Origin: Lysobacterales bacterium
GTDB lineage: Bacteria > Pseudomonadota > Gammaproteobacteria > Xanthomonadales > Rhodanobacteraceae
Length of the DNA: 64,000 bases
Reading direction: 5' to 3'
Assembly (NCBI GenBank): GCA_016721015.1
Contig: JADKJL010000009.1
Span: 124,001 to 188,000, forward strand
How positions within the stretch are numbered: position 1 is the first letter of the stretch; every line of letters begins with the position of its first letter. The notes beneath the pieces are model-generated. The model did not search any database. It saw only the letters and a list, made by a program, of their open reading frames with translations, and was not told the DNA's origin. This document shows, piece by piece, positions 17,372 to 26,216 of this stretch. The position numbers and the translations under genes were made by a program.

Positions 17372-19798
17372 CTACTGCTTAAGCTCAAAACCGTCATGGA
17401 AGATCGAGTCGTCGAACATGTAGTGCTGGCAGACGCTGAATTCCGAAGTCGAGACATCAAAGCTGTGGTTCGGCCTTACCGTCGCGGTGATTGCGTTGCC
17501 AGGTAAATCGCGGGTCCATGTGATGGGTGCCTGGAAAGTATTCTGGCCGTTGGTTGTCGCAGTCGCGTTGTCGATGGTCAGGTCGGCGGTGCCCAGCGAG
17601 TAGCGGCCTTCGCCATGGCCGCTCGGGTCACAGTCATCACTGGCGAAAAATTCGATGACATAATCGTCATTGACCGTCAGCAACTTGCCGCTGACGATGC
17701 CACTGCGCATTCCGCCACGTGCCGAATACAGCACCGGCGCGTTGAGGCCGCGGTTTGGTGCATCCGGTGGAGTGGTGGCGTCGTTGTCGAGCGGGTCGAC
17801 ACCCAGGACACCGAGATCGATACCGAGTCCAGCGTTCGAATAGATTGAATTTGCTCTGATGTCATTGCTGACCGAACCGCTGTCCGGGATACGGATCCCC
17901 GCCCCTCCGTTGAAAGCAATGTCATTGTCGTAGAGGTTGTTGCCGAAACTTCCGCTGTTGATCGCGATCCCGTCACCGCCATTTCCGAGCGCGTTGTAAT
18001 CGGGTGCGCATGGCGGAATACAGATGGCGAATGCCTTCAGACCAATACGGTTGTTGCTGACTCTACTCACCGAGCCGAGCTCATCCGTCAAAGTCACGCC
18101 CGTTTGACTGTTGCCTGAAATCACATTGCCGGTGATTTGATTGAATCCCGAAAGAGCCAGCACCCCGAGGCTGTTGCCGCGTGCCGTATTGCCGCTGCGC
18201 GTGGTACCTATGTAATTATTTACAACATAATTACTTTGTTCCGCCGCAATGCGGATTCCGGCAACAGCACCGGCTATGACATTTTTCTGCGCGTCGTCAT
18301 CACCACCAATCGCGCATGCGGCTCGACCTCTGACATCGATACCGAATACCGGGTTTGCACGCAGGGTCGTGCCATTGGCCGCCAGACCAATGAAATTGCC
18401 CCAGATCGAACAGCCAACGCCGCTGCCGCTGATCGGGCCGTCAAATCGGATCCCGGTGGCGAAGTTGCCGATGGCCAGGCCTGATACGTCCTGCGCTGTA
18501 CTGCTGGGCGAGGGTGCAAAGCGCAGGCCATTGGTGATCGTATGCCCGGCTGCTTCGACCAGCTCAACGCAGATCGTCGCATTGTCCGAGTAACTGCTGG
18601 TGTTCGCTGCCGAGCCCGATTGGGTATAGCCGCGGATCGAGATATTGCCAACGATGGGAGGCAATTCGGTATTCAGCGCGATCGTGCGTGGGCATGCGCC
18701 GGAGATGTTGAACCCGATGATGTTGTCGATCGGGTTCGCATTGGCATCAAGGATTGCCGCACGCAGCGAACCCGCACCCGAATCATTGGTGTTGGTGACG
18801 ATGAGGATCGGCGAGCCACTGCTGTCGGCCTCATAGGCACCGCGATCCACCACGCTGCCGACCACGCGCGCACCGTTCTCGATATCCCAGGCGGACAAAC
18901 CGCCGGGTGGCGACGAAAAACCGCTCTCGCGCGCGGGTGAGCTGATTTGCAGATTAAAATTGGTGGCGGATACGAATTTCGGATCGGCTGTCGAATTGCC
19001 GCTTGATCCAACCAGATAGCTACCCGTGTGCGTGCCAACGATGTTGTTGAAAGCGACCACATTGGTATTCGGGTGGTCCAGATCAGCGAATGTACTGTTA
19101 TTGCCGTAAATGATGTTGCTGTACATCCGCGACACGCCGCCGAAGTTTTGGACCTTTACGCCGCCACGCGCATTGTCTGTAACCGTGTTGTTGATCAGTG
19201 TGATGTCTGTCGCATAGTCCTGATCATGAAAATGCACACTCAATGCAAAATCACAGTCGCTGCTGCCGTTGATTCGTGCGAACAGACTGTTGTCGACGCG
19301 CAAGTCGTTGTCGATGGCTCCGCCGAGAGTAATGCAGAAACTATCGACCGTGCGCACATGCGTCCAGCGTAGGCTGGATTGGCCGCCAAGTAGTGCCACG
19401 GAAAGCTGCTTCGCAAGATGGGTAAAGGTAAGCGTACTTACGGTTAAATCGTCGTAGCTGAACACGCTAAACCCATACAGTTCGGCCCCTGCTCCTGTCC
19501 CATCAAGCACACTGGAAGCCGCATCGCGTGTGATGATGGCGGAACAATCCGAGTTGTAGCCACCCGCAATCGTGAAGTCGCCAGTCGGTTGAAATGGATT
19601 ATCGAGGTCGCCGATAAAGACCGTGCCCGCAAGGTGATACGTTTTGTTCGCACCGAGCAGAATGCGTTTCGGCCCCGGAATAAGCGTGGAGAGCAGCGTC
19701 GCATTGGCGAATTCACTGTCATTCTGCGGGCAGAAATCCGTAGCGAGCGCGAACCCGGGACAAAGCAGAAGCAAGACAAGCAAGCAGGTGATTTTCAT
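17372..19798 (-). CDS. Large secreted beta-helix protein, two-domain form, with C-terminal tag
   Basis: An 808-residue protein with a signal peptide (MKITCLLVLLLLCPGFALA). Residues 20-330 form a first beta-helix domain that ends in DPKFVSATNFNLQISSPARE and VVDRGAYE. Residues 335-740 are a second domain opening ILIVTNTNDSGAGSLRAAI with IRGYTQSGSAANTS, many G-N-x-I-x-G-N turns and CIPPCAPDYNALGNGGDGI. The end is STSEFSVCQHYMFDDSIFHDGFELKQ. It is a tandem paralogue of the gene at 19993. The two domains occur as separate genes elsewhere in the island. GGAG eight bases before the ATG supports the start. Confidence 0.8.
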   Translation of the reverse strand: MKITCLLVLLLLCPGFALATDFCPQNDSEFANATLLSTLIPGPKRILLGANKTYHLAGTVFIGDLDNPFQPTGDFTIAGGYNSDCSAIITRDAASSVLDGTGAGAELYGFSVFSYDDLTVSTLTFTHLAKQLSVALLGGQSSLRWTHVRTVDSFCITLGGAIDNDLRVDNSLFARINGSSDCDFALSVHFHDQDYATDITLINNTVTDNARGGVKVQNFGGVSRMYSNIIYGNNSTFADLDHPNTNVVAFNNIVGTHTGSYLVGSSGNSTADPKFVSATNFNLQISSPARESGFSSPPGGLSAWDIENGARVVGSVVDRGAYEADSSGSPILIVTNTNDSGAGSLRAAILDANANPIDNIIGFNISGACPRTIALNTELPPIVGNISIRGYTQSGSAANTSSYSDNATICVELVEAAGHTITNGLRFAPSPSSTAQDVSGLAIGNFATGIRFDGPISGSGVGCSIWGNFIGLAANGTTLRANPVFGIDVRGRAACAIGGDDDAQKNVIAGAVAGIRIAAEQSNYVVNNYIGTTRSGNTARGNSLGVLALSGFNQITGNVISGNSQTGVTLTDELGSVSRVSNNRIGLKAFAICIPPCAPDYNALGNGGDGIAINSGSFGNNLYDNDIAFNGGAGIRIPDSGSVSNDIRANSIYSNAGLGIDLGVLGVDPLDNDATTPPDAPNRGLNAPVLYSARGGMRSGIVSGKLLTVNDDYVIEFFASDDCDPSGHGEGRYSLGTADLTIDNATATTNGQNTFQAPITWTRDLPGNAITATVRPNHSFDVSTSEFSVCQHYMFDDSIFHDGFELKQ

Positions 19799-19992
19799 GC
19801 GGGTACTCCAAAACGTGTGAGAACCGGAGACTCATCCGTGAATCTGGTATTGCCCCCTGCAGCGCTCGAACAGCGCGCTCTTCGGGTATTTGGAAACCTT
19901 CCTTCAAATGAACACCGTTGCGCCGTCAAAGCGAACACGGCGCCCGATCCACAGCCAGTGCTTCTGCGCAAGCGAGTCGGGGCCGGCAGCGA

Positions 19993-22410
19993 TCATGGAG
20001 GCAAAGGGTCAAAGCCATCGGCGAAGATCTTGTCGATGAATTCGTACGGTTTGCACGCGCTGAATTCCGAAGTCGAAAAGTCAAAGCTCCTGCCCTGGAC
20101 CGTCGCGGTAATCGCCTTCCCAGCCAGGTCATTGGTCCACACGACAGGGGCGTAAAAGAACTTGCTGCCATTCTCTGTCGCTGTTGCATTGTCGACTGTT
20201 ACATCGACGGTGCCGATCAGGGTGCGACCCTCACCGTGGCCGCTAGCATCACAGTCATCGCTCGCGAAAATCTCGACCTTGTAGTTGTCGTTGATCGTGC
20301 GCAATTCGCCGAACACCGTGCCACTGCGCAGGCCGCCGCGCGCCCAGTTCATCAATGGCGCGTTGAGTCCGTGGTTTGGCGTACCAGGCGGCGTAGTCAC
20401 GTCGTTGTCGACAGGATCCACACCGAGTACACCCAGGTCGATGCCAAGGCCGTCGTTGGCATAGATCGAGTTGCCGCTGATGCGATTGCCGTTCGAGCCG
20501 GTACCCGAGACGCGCACGCCAGCGCCTTGGTTGAAGGCGATGCTGTTGTCATACACGTCGTTTCTGGCGCCTGATGTGATCGATATCGCGTCGCCGCCAT
20601 TGCCGAGCGCATTGAAGTCGGGCGCGCAAGGTGGAATGCAGATGCGAAATGCGGCAAGTCCGATGCGATTCCCGTGCACTTGGTTGTAGAAAGCGCCTTC
20701 TGATACCGTGATCGCGCCAACCGAGTTGCCAGAGATGAGGTTGTCTTCAACAGTCATCGCGGCCGAGAGCAGCAGCACGCCCAGCGAGTTGGGCCGCGCC
20801 GTGTTGCCGCTGCTTGTGGTGCCGATGTAGTTGTTGACGATGAAGCTGCTATCAGTGTTTGCAAGGCGAACACCGACCAGGGCACCGGCAATGACGTTGC
20901 GCTTCGCGTTGTCGTCGCCGCCGACCGTGCATCTCGATCGACTTTCGATATTGATGCCGAATAGAGGGTTTGCGCGCAATGTCGTGCCGTTGGCCGCGAG
21001 GCCAATGAAATTGCCCCAGATCGAACAGCCAACCGCGTTGCCGCTGATCGGGCCGTCGACGCGGACTCCAGTCGTGAAATTGCCGATGGCCAGACCCGAC
21101 ACATCCTGCGAAGTGCTGCTGGGCGCTGGTGCGAATCGCAACCCATTACTGACTGTATGTCCTGTTGCCTCAACCAATTCAACGCAGATCGTTGCATTGT
21201 CGGTAAAGCCGCTTGTATTCAGTTTTGCGCCAGGCTGCGTGTAGCCGCGGATCGAGAGATTGCCAACGATGGCCGGCAGTTCTGTGTTCACGGCGATCGT
21301 TCGCGGGCATGCGCCGGAGATGTTGAAGCCGATGATGTTGTCGACCGGGTTCGCGTTGGCGTCGGTGATGGCGGTGCGCAGCGAGCCGGGCCCGGAATCG
21401 TTGGTATTGGTCACCAGCAGGATCGTTGCGCCGGAATTGTTGTTCTCGTACGCGCCGCGATCCACCGAACCGCCGACGACGCGGTCTTCACCGTCAATAT
21501 CGTAAGCACTGAGGCCACCCGGTGGTGAGGACAATCCGCTGTCATAGGCGGGCGAAGTCAATTTGATGTTGTAGTTGCTGGAAGAGACGAACTGCGGATC
21601 AGAAGTGAGGTTGGCATTTGATCCGGGGCCGTAGGTGCCGTGGTGCGTGCCGATTACGTTCGCCACGGCAAGCACCGGGTGCACGTTTTCCAAGTCTTTG
21701 TAGTCGCTACTTTCGCCATTGCCGAACAGGATATTGTTGAACAGCGACACATCGGCCGTGGAGCCACCCACGAAGACTCCGGCGAAACTGTTGGCGGTGA
21801 TCGTATTGTTGGTCAGACGAACATCCAGACCGCTGCCGATCATCTCTTGGTAAATGTAGAGCGCTGCTGCCGATGAGTCGGGGGGTGACTGCTGGGCAAA
21901 CAGACTGTTGTCGATGATGATCGACGAATCGTCTGCGCTGATATCAAAGTAGACGCCGCGACCATTGACGAAGCGGGCATGCGTCACGCGTGCGTTCAGC
22001 GCCGTGTTGGTTATTCCGTAAATCTTGATCGGGTGCGTGAAGCTGCTGAATGAAAGATTGCTCAAGCGCAGAGTGCCGAGGCCGGATATCTGAAATCCGC
22101 CCGAACCGGTGCCCGAGATAGACGTCGCTGTCGGCGCAAGTTGATAGCTGGCATCGCTGCAACCAGTGGCGTAACCGCCCTCAATGGTCAAATCGTGCAT
22201 CTTGATGTTGGACTGGTCCGACGTTGGATCAAACTGTGGAGGAACGTGAAACGTGACATTCCGCACGAGTTTGATCTTGCTCGATCCTGGCGTGAGGTTC
22301 GCCGCGAGCAGCGCATTACTGAATTGACTGTCGTTGGCAACACACAGATCGAGTGCTTGTGCGAGAGCCGGACAAAGCAACAGCGTGGAAAGCAGCCATG
22401 TGATTTTCAT
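19993..22410 (-). CDS. Large secreted beta-helix protein, two-domain form, with C-terminal tag (paralogue)
   Basis: An 805-residue paralogue of the previous gene, with the signal peptide MKITWLLSTLLLCPALAQA. The second domain is almost the same through long stretches (CSIWGNFIGLAANGTTLRAN, SGLAIGNFTTGVR), while the first 250 residues differ strongly between the two, keeping only the frame SSPPGGLSAYDIDG and VDRGAYE. It ends STSEFSACKPYEFIDKIFADGFDPLPP. Six aspartates in FASDDCDASGHGEGR and related loops could bind calcium. AGGA precedes the ATG. It is the likely first gene of a minus-strand series of five (22410 down to 13586). Confidence 0.8.
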   Translation of the reverse strand: MKITWLLSTLLLCPALAQALDLCVANDSQFSNALLAANLTPGSSKIKLVRNVTFHVPPQFDPTSDQSNIKMHDLTIEGGYATGCSDASYQLAPTATSISGTGSGGFQISGLGTLRLSNLSFSSFTHPIKIYGITNTALNARVTHARFVNGRGVYFDISADDSSIIIDNSLFAQQSPPDSSAAALYIYQEMIGSGLDVRLTNNTITANSFAGVFVGGSTADVSLFNNILFGNGESSDYKDLENVHPVLAVANVIGTHHGTYGPGSNANLTSDPQFVSSSNYNIKLTSPAYDSGLSSPPGGLSAYDIDGEDRVVGGSVDRGAYENNNSGATILLVTNTNDSGPGSLRTAITDANANPVDNIIGFNISGACPRTIAVNTELPAIVGNLSIRGYTQPGAKLNTSGFTDNATICVELVEATGHTVSNGLRFAPAPSSTSQDVSGLAIGNFTTGVRVDGPISGNAVGCSIWGNFIGLAANGTTLRANPLFGINIESRSRCTVGGDDNAKRNVIAGALVGVRLANTDSSFIVNNYIGTTSSGNTARPNSLGVLLLSAAMTVEDNLISGNSVGAITVSEGAFYNQVHGNRIGLAAFRICIPPCAPDFNALGNGGDAISITSGARNDVYDNSIAFNQGAGVRVSGTGSNGNRISGNSIYANDGLGIDLGVLGVDPVDNDVTTPPGTPNHGLNAPLMNWARGGLRSGTVFGELRTINDNYKVEIFASDDCDASGHGEGRTLIGTVDVTVDNATATENGSKFFYAPVVWTNDLAGKAITATVQGRSFDFSTSEFSACKPYEFIDKIFADGFDPLPP

Positions 22411-23032
22411 TCAGATTCCTGCGGGCCGGGGCACGTCCGTTCTGCGTTCGTGAAGGTCCGACGCAGGCGACAGAACGACCTCTGACCTCTCGCCTTGACG
22501 TCATGACCCGCGCGAAAAGCAACGGTTCTGGTAGGTGAACGCCTGAGCGCAACCAAACCGAACACGCGGCCTGCGCATGAGGCGATTTGGTCTACTTTCG
22601 ATGCACCTTCGCGTAATCCCGGGTGAGCGGTGGCGAAGGCGTAAATAGAACCAGAGCTCGTCATCGCTCAAGGTGCAGAATCCACGCTGCGGATTCCGCC
22701 GCACGGCGTTCGATTCGCAGAACGGCGCAGCGTCGCGGTGTTCGGAGAAATCGCCTTCGGCGGATCCGCCGACAACTTGCACTTTGGCCAACTTCGCGGG
22801 TTGCGGCGAAACGTTACGCAACAATGCAGGTGGGCGCTGAGCGCAAAAGGGGGGGGGGGGGTGCCTGCTAGCGCCAACCTCCAAAAGCCGCGAAATCCGC
22901 TTGACGGCGAACAGTGGATCCAAGCAACGCCGACAACATGCTGGCCAGGCGCACGCGCGCTCCTTCGCAATGCCGTGCGGCTCACCGTCTCGAACGGCGT
23001 GGCGTTCCCCCGAATCGCCCGCGAGCGATTCC
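22411..23032. other. Gap of 620 bases with no supported gene
   Basis: No open frame here has a signal, a family motif or a convincing start. The right part is the 3' flank of the CHAT gene and the left part is the leader of the 805-residue beta-helix gene. A run of 13 G lies at 22849-22861. I see no terminator with a T-run. Confidence 0.6.
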
Positions 23033-26000
23033 TCAGCGCCAATCACCGTTGGCGACAAAGGCGGCCCAGTAGTAAGGATGTACCGATTCGCCGCGTTCAC
23101 GGCGCGCGGTGAGCACCGTTCGTTGCGCCTCGGCCATCGAGGCAGCGGTATCGAGCCCACGCTCGATTCGCGCACGATACAGCGCCTGCGACCATTCGGC
23201 CGTGGCTGCATCGTCAACCGGCCACAGACTGGTGAGCACGGTGCGAACGCCCGCCAGACGGAATGCACGAGCGAGACCGAACAAGCCCTCGTAACGATGC
23301 GTCGCACCGGTTGCAGTTGAACACGCCGCGAGCACGGCCCAGCGCGCATGGGTGAGATCGAGCGCGGCGATTTCCTCGGCGGTGAGCAGGCCATCATCAT
23401 CGCTACCCGCGTTCTTTGCGCCCGTGGCGAGCAACAGCGCGGCGGGCGCCAATGCGGGTTCTTTGGTGTCGAGTGGCGCATCGGCCGCGAGCGAGAACCC
23501 ACGCACCGCCATTGCCTCGGTCGAGCGGGCGCAGTCACCGCCAAGACGGATGCCATGGGTTCCAAAATGCACGATGTCGGCCGATGCGGCGACTGCGCGC
23601 AATTTCGCCTCGGTCGCCTGCGCGCCTACGAGTAGCGTTGATGTGGAATCATCGCCGTAATGCGCGCGCCACATCGCCTCGAGCGCCTTACTCTCGCGCC
23701 GCGCACCCGGCAGGGTGGGCAGCCCGGCGGCACACATTCGTGCAGGCAGGTTGGCATCGACAAGCGGATCTGCGACCGCGAGCAAACGTGGCTGCGCCTC
23801 GGTTGCGGGCGACTCCAGCAGTTCGCGCTCGTGATTGAGTGCATGCGCACGGAAGCGTTGATCAGCCAGAAAGCCATCGCCATCCGGCAACGCCGCCCAG
23901 GGCACCCGGTACAGCGCGTCGGTCGGCAGCACCAGCCAATGCGCGCCGGCACCGGCATCGTGGATCGGTTGCCACAAGCTGCGCTTGACCACCGCGCCAC
24001 GTTCGGCCACGGTCGCCAGCGCGACGTGGGGGTCAGCGAGCGCCGCGATCCACGTATCGATTTCCGTGCCGATGGCATCAAGCGATCCGAGCCGCAACGA
24101 TTTCACTTGCGCGTCGCGCCTGGGCAATACAAAGGCGTAAAGATCCGCCGCGCGCTTCTCCGATTCATCGCGGGAGAAATCGGATGCCGTACGCAAGTGC
24201 GAGGTCGTGAACAGCACCAGTGATTCGTCAATCGGCAATGCGGCGCGCAGGGAGGCGAAATCGAGCTGCGCGGCGGTCACCGAGGCCGCCAGCGGCGTCG
24301 CACGTGCCAAAGCACGCTCGGCACGATCGAGCCGCTCGCGCGCTTCCGATCGTTTGGCCGGGTCTGCATGGGTCAACTCGCTGCTGGCGAGCGCGCCGCT
24401 GGCAGCGCGCCACTCATTCCACAATGCGGCAAGTGCCGGATCACGTGTGCCGCGCGCGGCGCTGAGGCGTTGCGCGAGGATCGAGGTGACCTGATCGCGT
24501 GCCGCCATGCCGGCTAGCCATGCGCGTTCGAGATGTTGCGGCTTGCCACTCGCCACCGCAATCGACACAACCAGATCCATGCTCGGGCGCAGGTATTCCT
24601 GCAAGTCGATTGATTGCTGCTCGCCGAGATGGCTCGCAGCGAGGGTCAGCGCCGATTCGCGCACACGCTCGGCGGCCAGTGCAGCCTCAAGTGCCTCGTC
24701 GAAATGCAGCTGGCCCCACAGGCTCGCGGCGAGCCCCATCGACGGAAACAACGTGCTGACTTCGCTGCCCGTCCCAGCAGATTTCTGGTGCTGCATCATC
24801 TCGCGAAAGCCGGATTCGGCTTCAACGTAGCGTCCCTGCCAGACTTGCACCATGGCGAGGTTGCCGAGCGGCCACCAATCGCCCGGATCTTCGCTTTGGC
24901 TCGCACGAGCGATGTCGACCGCACGCTGGTACAACGCGTTCGCCTTGTCGTAGTGATCGAGATTTGCCTCGGCGTTGCCATGATTGTTCAGCACCTGTGC
25001 AAGCCGCGTGGACTGTGCGCCGTAGAATTCGCTGAATACCGGCTCGGCTTGTGTGTAGAGTTCAACGGCGCGGGCATAATTTCCACTGTCTCGCTCGAGG
25101 TTGGCCAGCCCATGCAGCGTGATCGCGCGGGTCGGTCGCAATGTGTCGGCTTCAATGCCATCTGCGGCGAGCGCAGCTTCGTAGGATTTGATCGCACGTA
25201 CGCCGTCACCGGAGACTTTCTGGGTCTGGCCGAGGTTCATCAGTGCATTGGCAATTTCGCGCGAATCCGGTTCGGCCTGACCACGCATCACCGCGATCGC
25301 CTGTTCGACGCCATCCGTCGCGGTGCCGAAATCCCCGGCGATACGCGCACATTGCGCGTGGACGCGCAGCGCCTCGGCATATTCGCGGCTTTGTGCGCCG
25401 AAATATGTCTTGGCAATTCGCTTCGCCTCGTCCGCCAGCGGCACCGCCTCCTCACCACGGCGCATGCGCGCGAGTGCATACGCGCGATCCTCGAGTGCGG
25501 AAACCAGGGTCGAGTCTTCATGTGCGGGGCGTGCGATCTCGATTGCACGGCCAGACTCATCAAAGGCGGTTTTCAGATCCGAGCGCTGCAGGGCGATAGA
25601 AGCGATTCTGGCCGCAATGCGTCCGCGCAGTGTCGCGGGCCAGTGCAACTTCTCCGCGCGTTCATTCAGCACGCTCGCTGCAGCCCGGGCGTCATCGAGA
25701 TGATTGAGTTGCTGTTCGCGGCGAATGCGTTCGAGTTCGACCATTGCCACACTCGGTGCATCCGTGCCATTCGCCTTGATTCGCAGATCACGTTCGCGAC
25801 TGAGCCAGTCCTCGATTCCGGGAGTTTGCGGACGTCGGCAATCAAGCGCGACGCGTGTGCGCAGCGCCAGTGCGTCAGCCAATGACGCATCGTCGCTAGC
25901 CTCTGTCTGCACCTGTTCCGCTGCACTGGCCGCCGCAGCACACGCGCCCAGAGCGAGTTGCGAGGTGACCTGATCGTGAGATGAGTTCGCCGCCACCGGC

Positions 26001-26053
26001 ATGCCTGCCAGTGCCGCCACAGCCACAACTACCGGTATCACCCGAAGAATCAT
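23033..26053 (-). CDS. TPR and CHAT domain protein (caspase-like), exported
   Basis: A 1006-residue protein. The N-terminal MILRVIPVVVAVAALAG segment is a signal peptide or anchor. Residues about 50-450 are helical repeats of the TPR type (for example LNNHGNAEANLDHYDKANALYQRAVDIAR). A coiled linker leads to the CHAT domain from about 640. The predicted catalytic pair is His833 in VHFGTHG and Cys911 in LAACSTATG, followed by LAGVRTVLTSLWPVDD and the usual YYWAAFVANGDWR ending. Such proteins are caspase-fold proteases or pseudo-proteases. Perfect RBS GGAGGAGCGCA before the ATG. It lies 163 bases downstream of the sigma-kinase pair, which may control it. Confidence 0.88.
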   Translation of the reverse strand: MILRVIPVVVAVAALAGMPVAANSSHDQVTSQLALGACAAAASAAEQVQTEASDDASLADALALRTRVALDCRRPQTPGIEDWLSRERDLRIKANGTDAPSVAMVELERIRREQQLNHLDDARAAASVLNERAEKLHWPATLRGRIAARIASIALQRSDLKTAFDESGRAIEIARPAHEDSTLVSALEDRAYALARMRRGEEAVPLADEAKRIAKTYFGAQSREYAEALRVHAQCARIAGDFGTATDGVEQAIAVMRGQAEPDSREIANALMNLGQTQKVSGDGVRAIKSYEAALAADGIEADTLRPTRAITLHGLANLERDSGNYARAVELYTQAEPVFSEFYGAQSTRLAQVLNNHGNAEANLDHYDKANALYQRAVDIARASQSEDPGDWWPLGNLAMVQVWQGRYVEAESGFREMMQHQKSAGTGSEVSTLFPSMGLAASLWGQLHFDEALEAALAAERVRESALTLAASHLGEQQSIDLQEYLRPSMDLVVSIAVASGKPQHLERAWLAGMAARDQVTSILAQRLSAARGTRDPALAALWNEWRAASGALASSELTHADPAKRSEARERLDRAERALARATPLAASVTAAQLDFASLRAALPIDESLVLFTTSHLRTASDFSRDESEKRAADLYAFVLPRRDAQVKSLRLGSLDAIGTEIDTWIAALADPHVALATVAERGAVVKRSLWQPIHDAGAGAHWLVLPTDALYRVPWAALPDGDGFLADQRFRAHALNHERELLESPATEAQPRLLAVADPLVDANLPARMCAAGLPTLPGARRESKALEAMWRAHYGDDSTSTLLVGAQATEAKLRAVAASADIVHFGTHGIRLGGDCARSTEAMAVRGFSLAADAPLDTKEPALAPAALLLATGAKNAGSDDDGLLTAEEIAALDLTHARWAVLAACSTATGATHRYEGLFGLARAFRLAGVRTVLTSLWPVDDAATAEWSQALYRARIERGLDTAASMAEAQRTVLTARRERGESVHPYYWAAFVANGDWR

Positions 26054-26073
26054 TGCGCTCCTCCCTGTGGCTG

Positions 26074-26103
26074 ATTCTAGCCCCGCCAGCCGGGAGCGCG
26101 TAA
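26074..26103 (-). promoter_or_regulatory. Possible promoter of the CHAT gene
   Basis: On the minus strand, a -10 box TAGAAT (26079-26074) lies 18 bases after TTACGC (26103-26098). A start of transcription about 15 bases before the GGAGGAG ribosome-binding site would give a short leader. It is a sigma-70-like match only; no ECF-type GGAAC box is seen. Confidence 0.4.
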
Positions 26104-26216
26104 GCATCCGGGTTTGGCTGAGCGCCAATCGCTACCGGGGTTGCGCATCAAGGTATGCCCGCCTTTGCAGGCTGGCCGCATTGTCTGGAGCCGTTTGCGC
26201 AAGCCTGGAAAGCGCC

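Noticed and set aside
22411..23032. A small gene in the 620-base gap
   Set aside because: Frames of up to about 120 codons exist on both strands but lack conserved motifs, RBS or coding-like codon use.
24614..25885. 423-codon frame antisense to the TPR part of the CHAT gene
   Set aside because: It is a GC-rich shadow frame without motifs or RBS.
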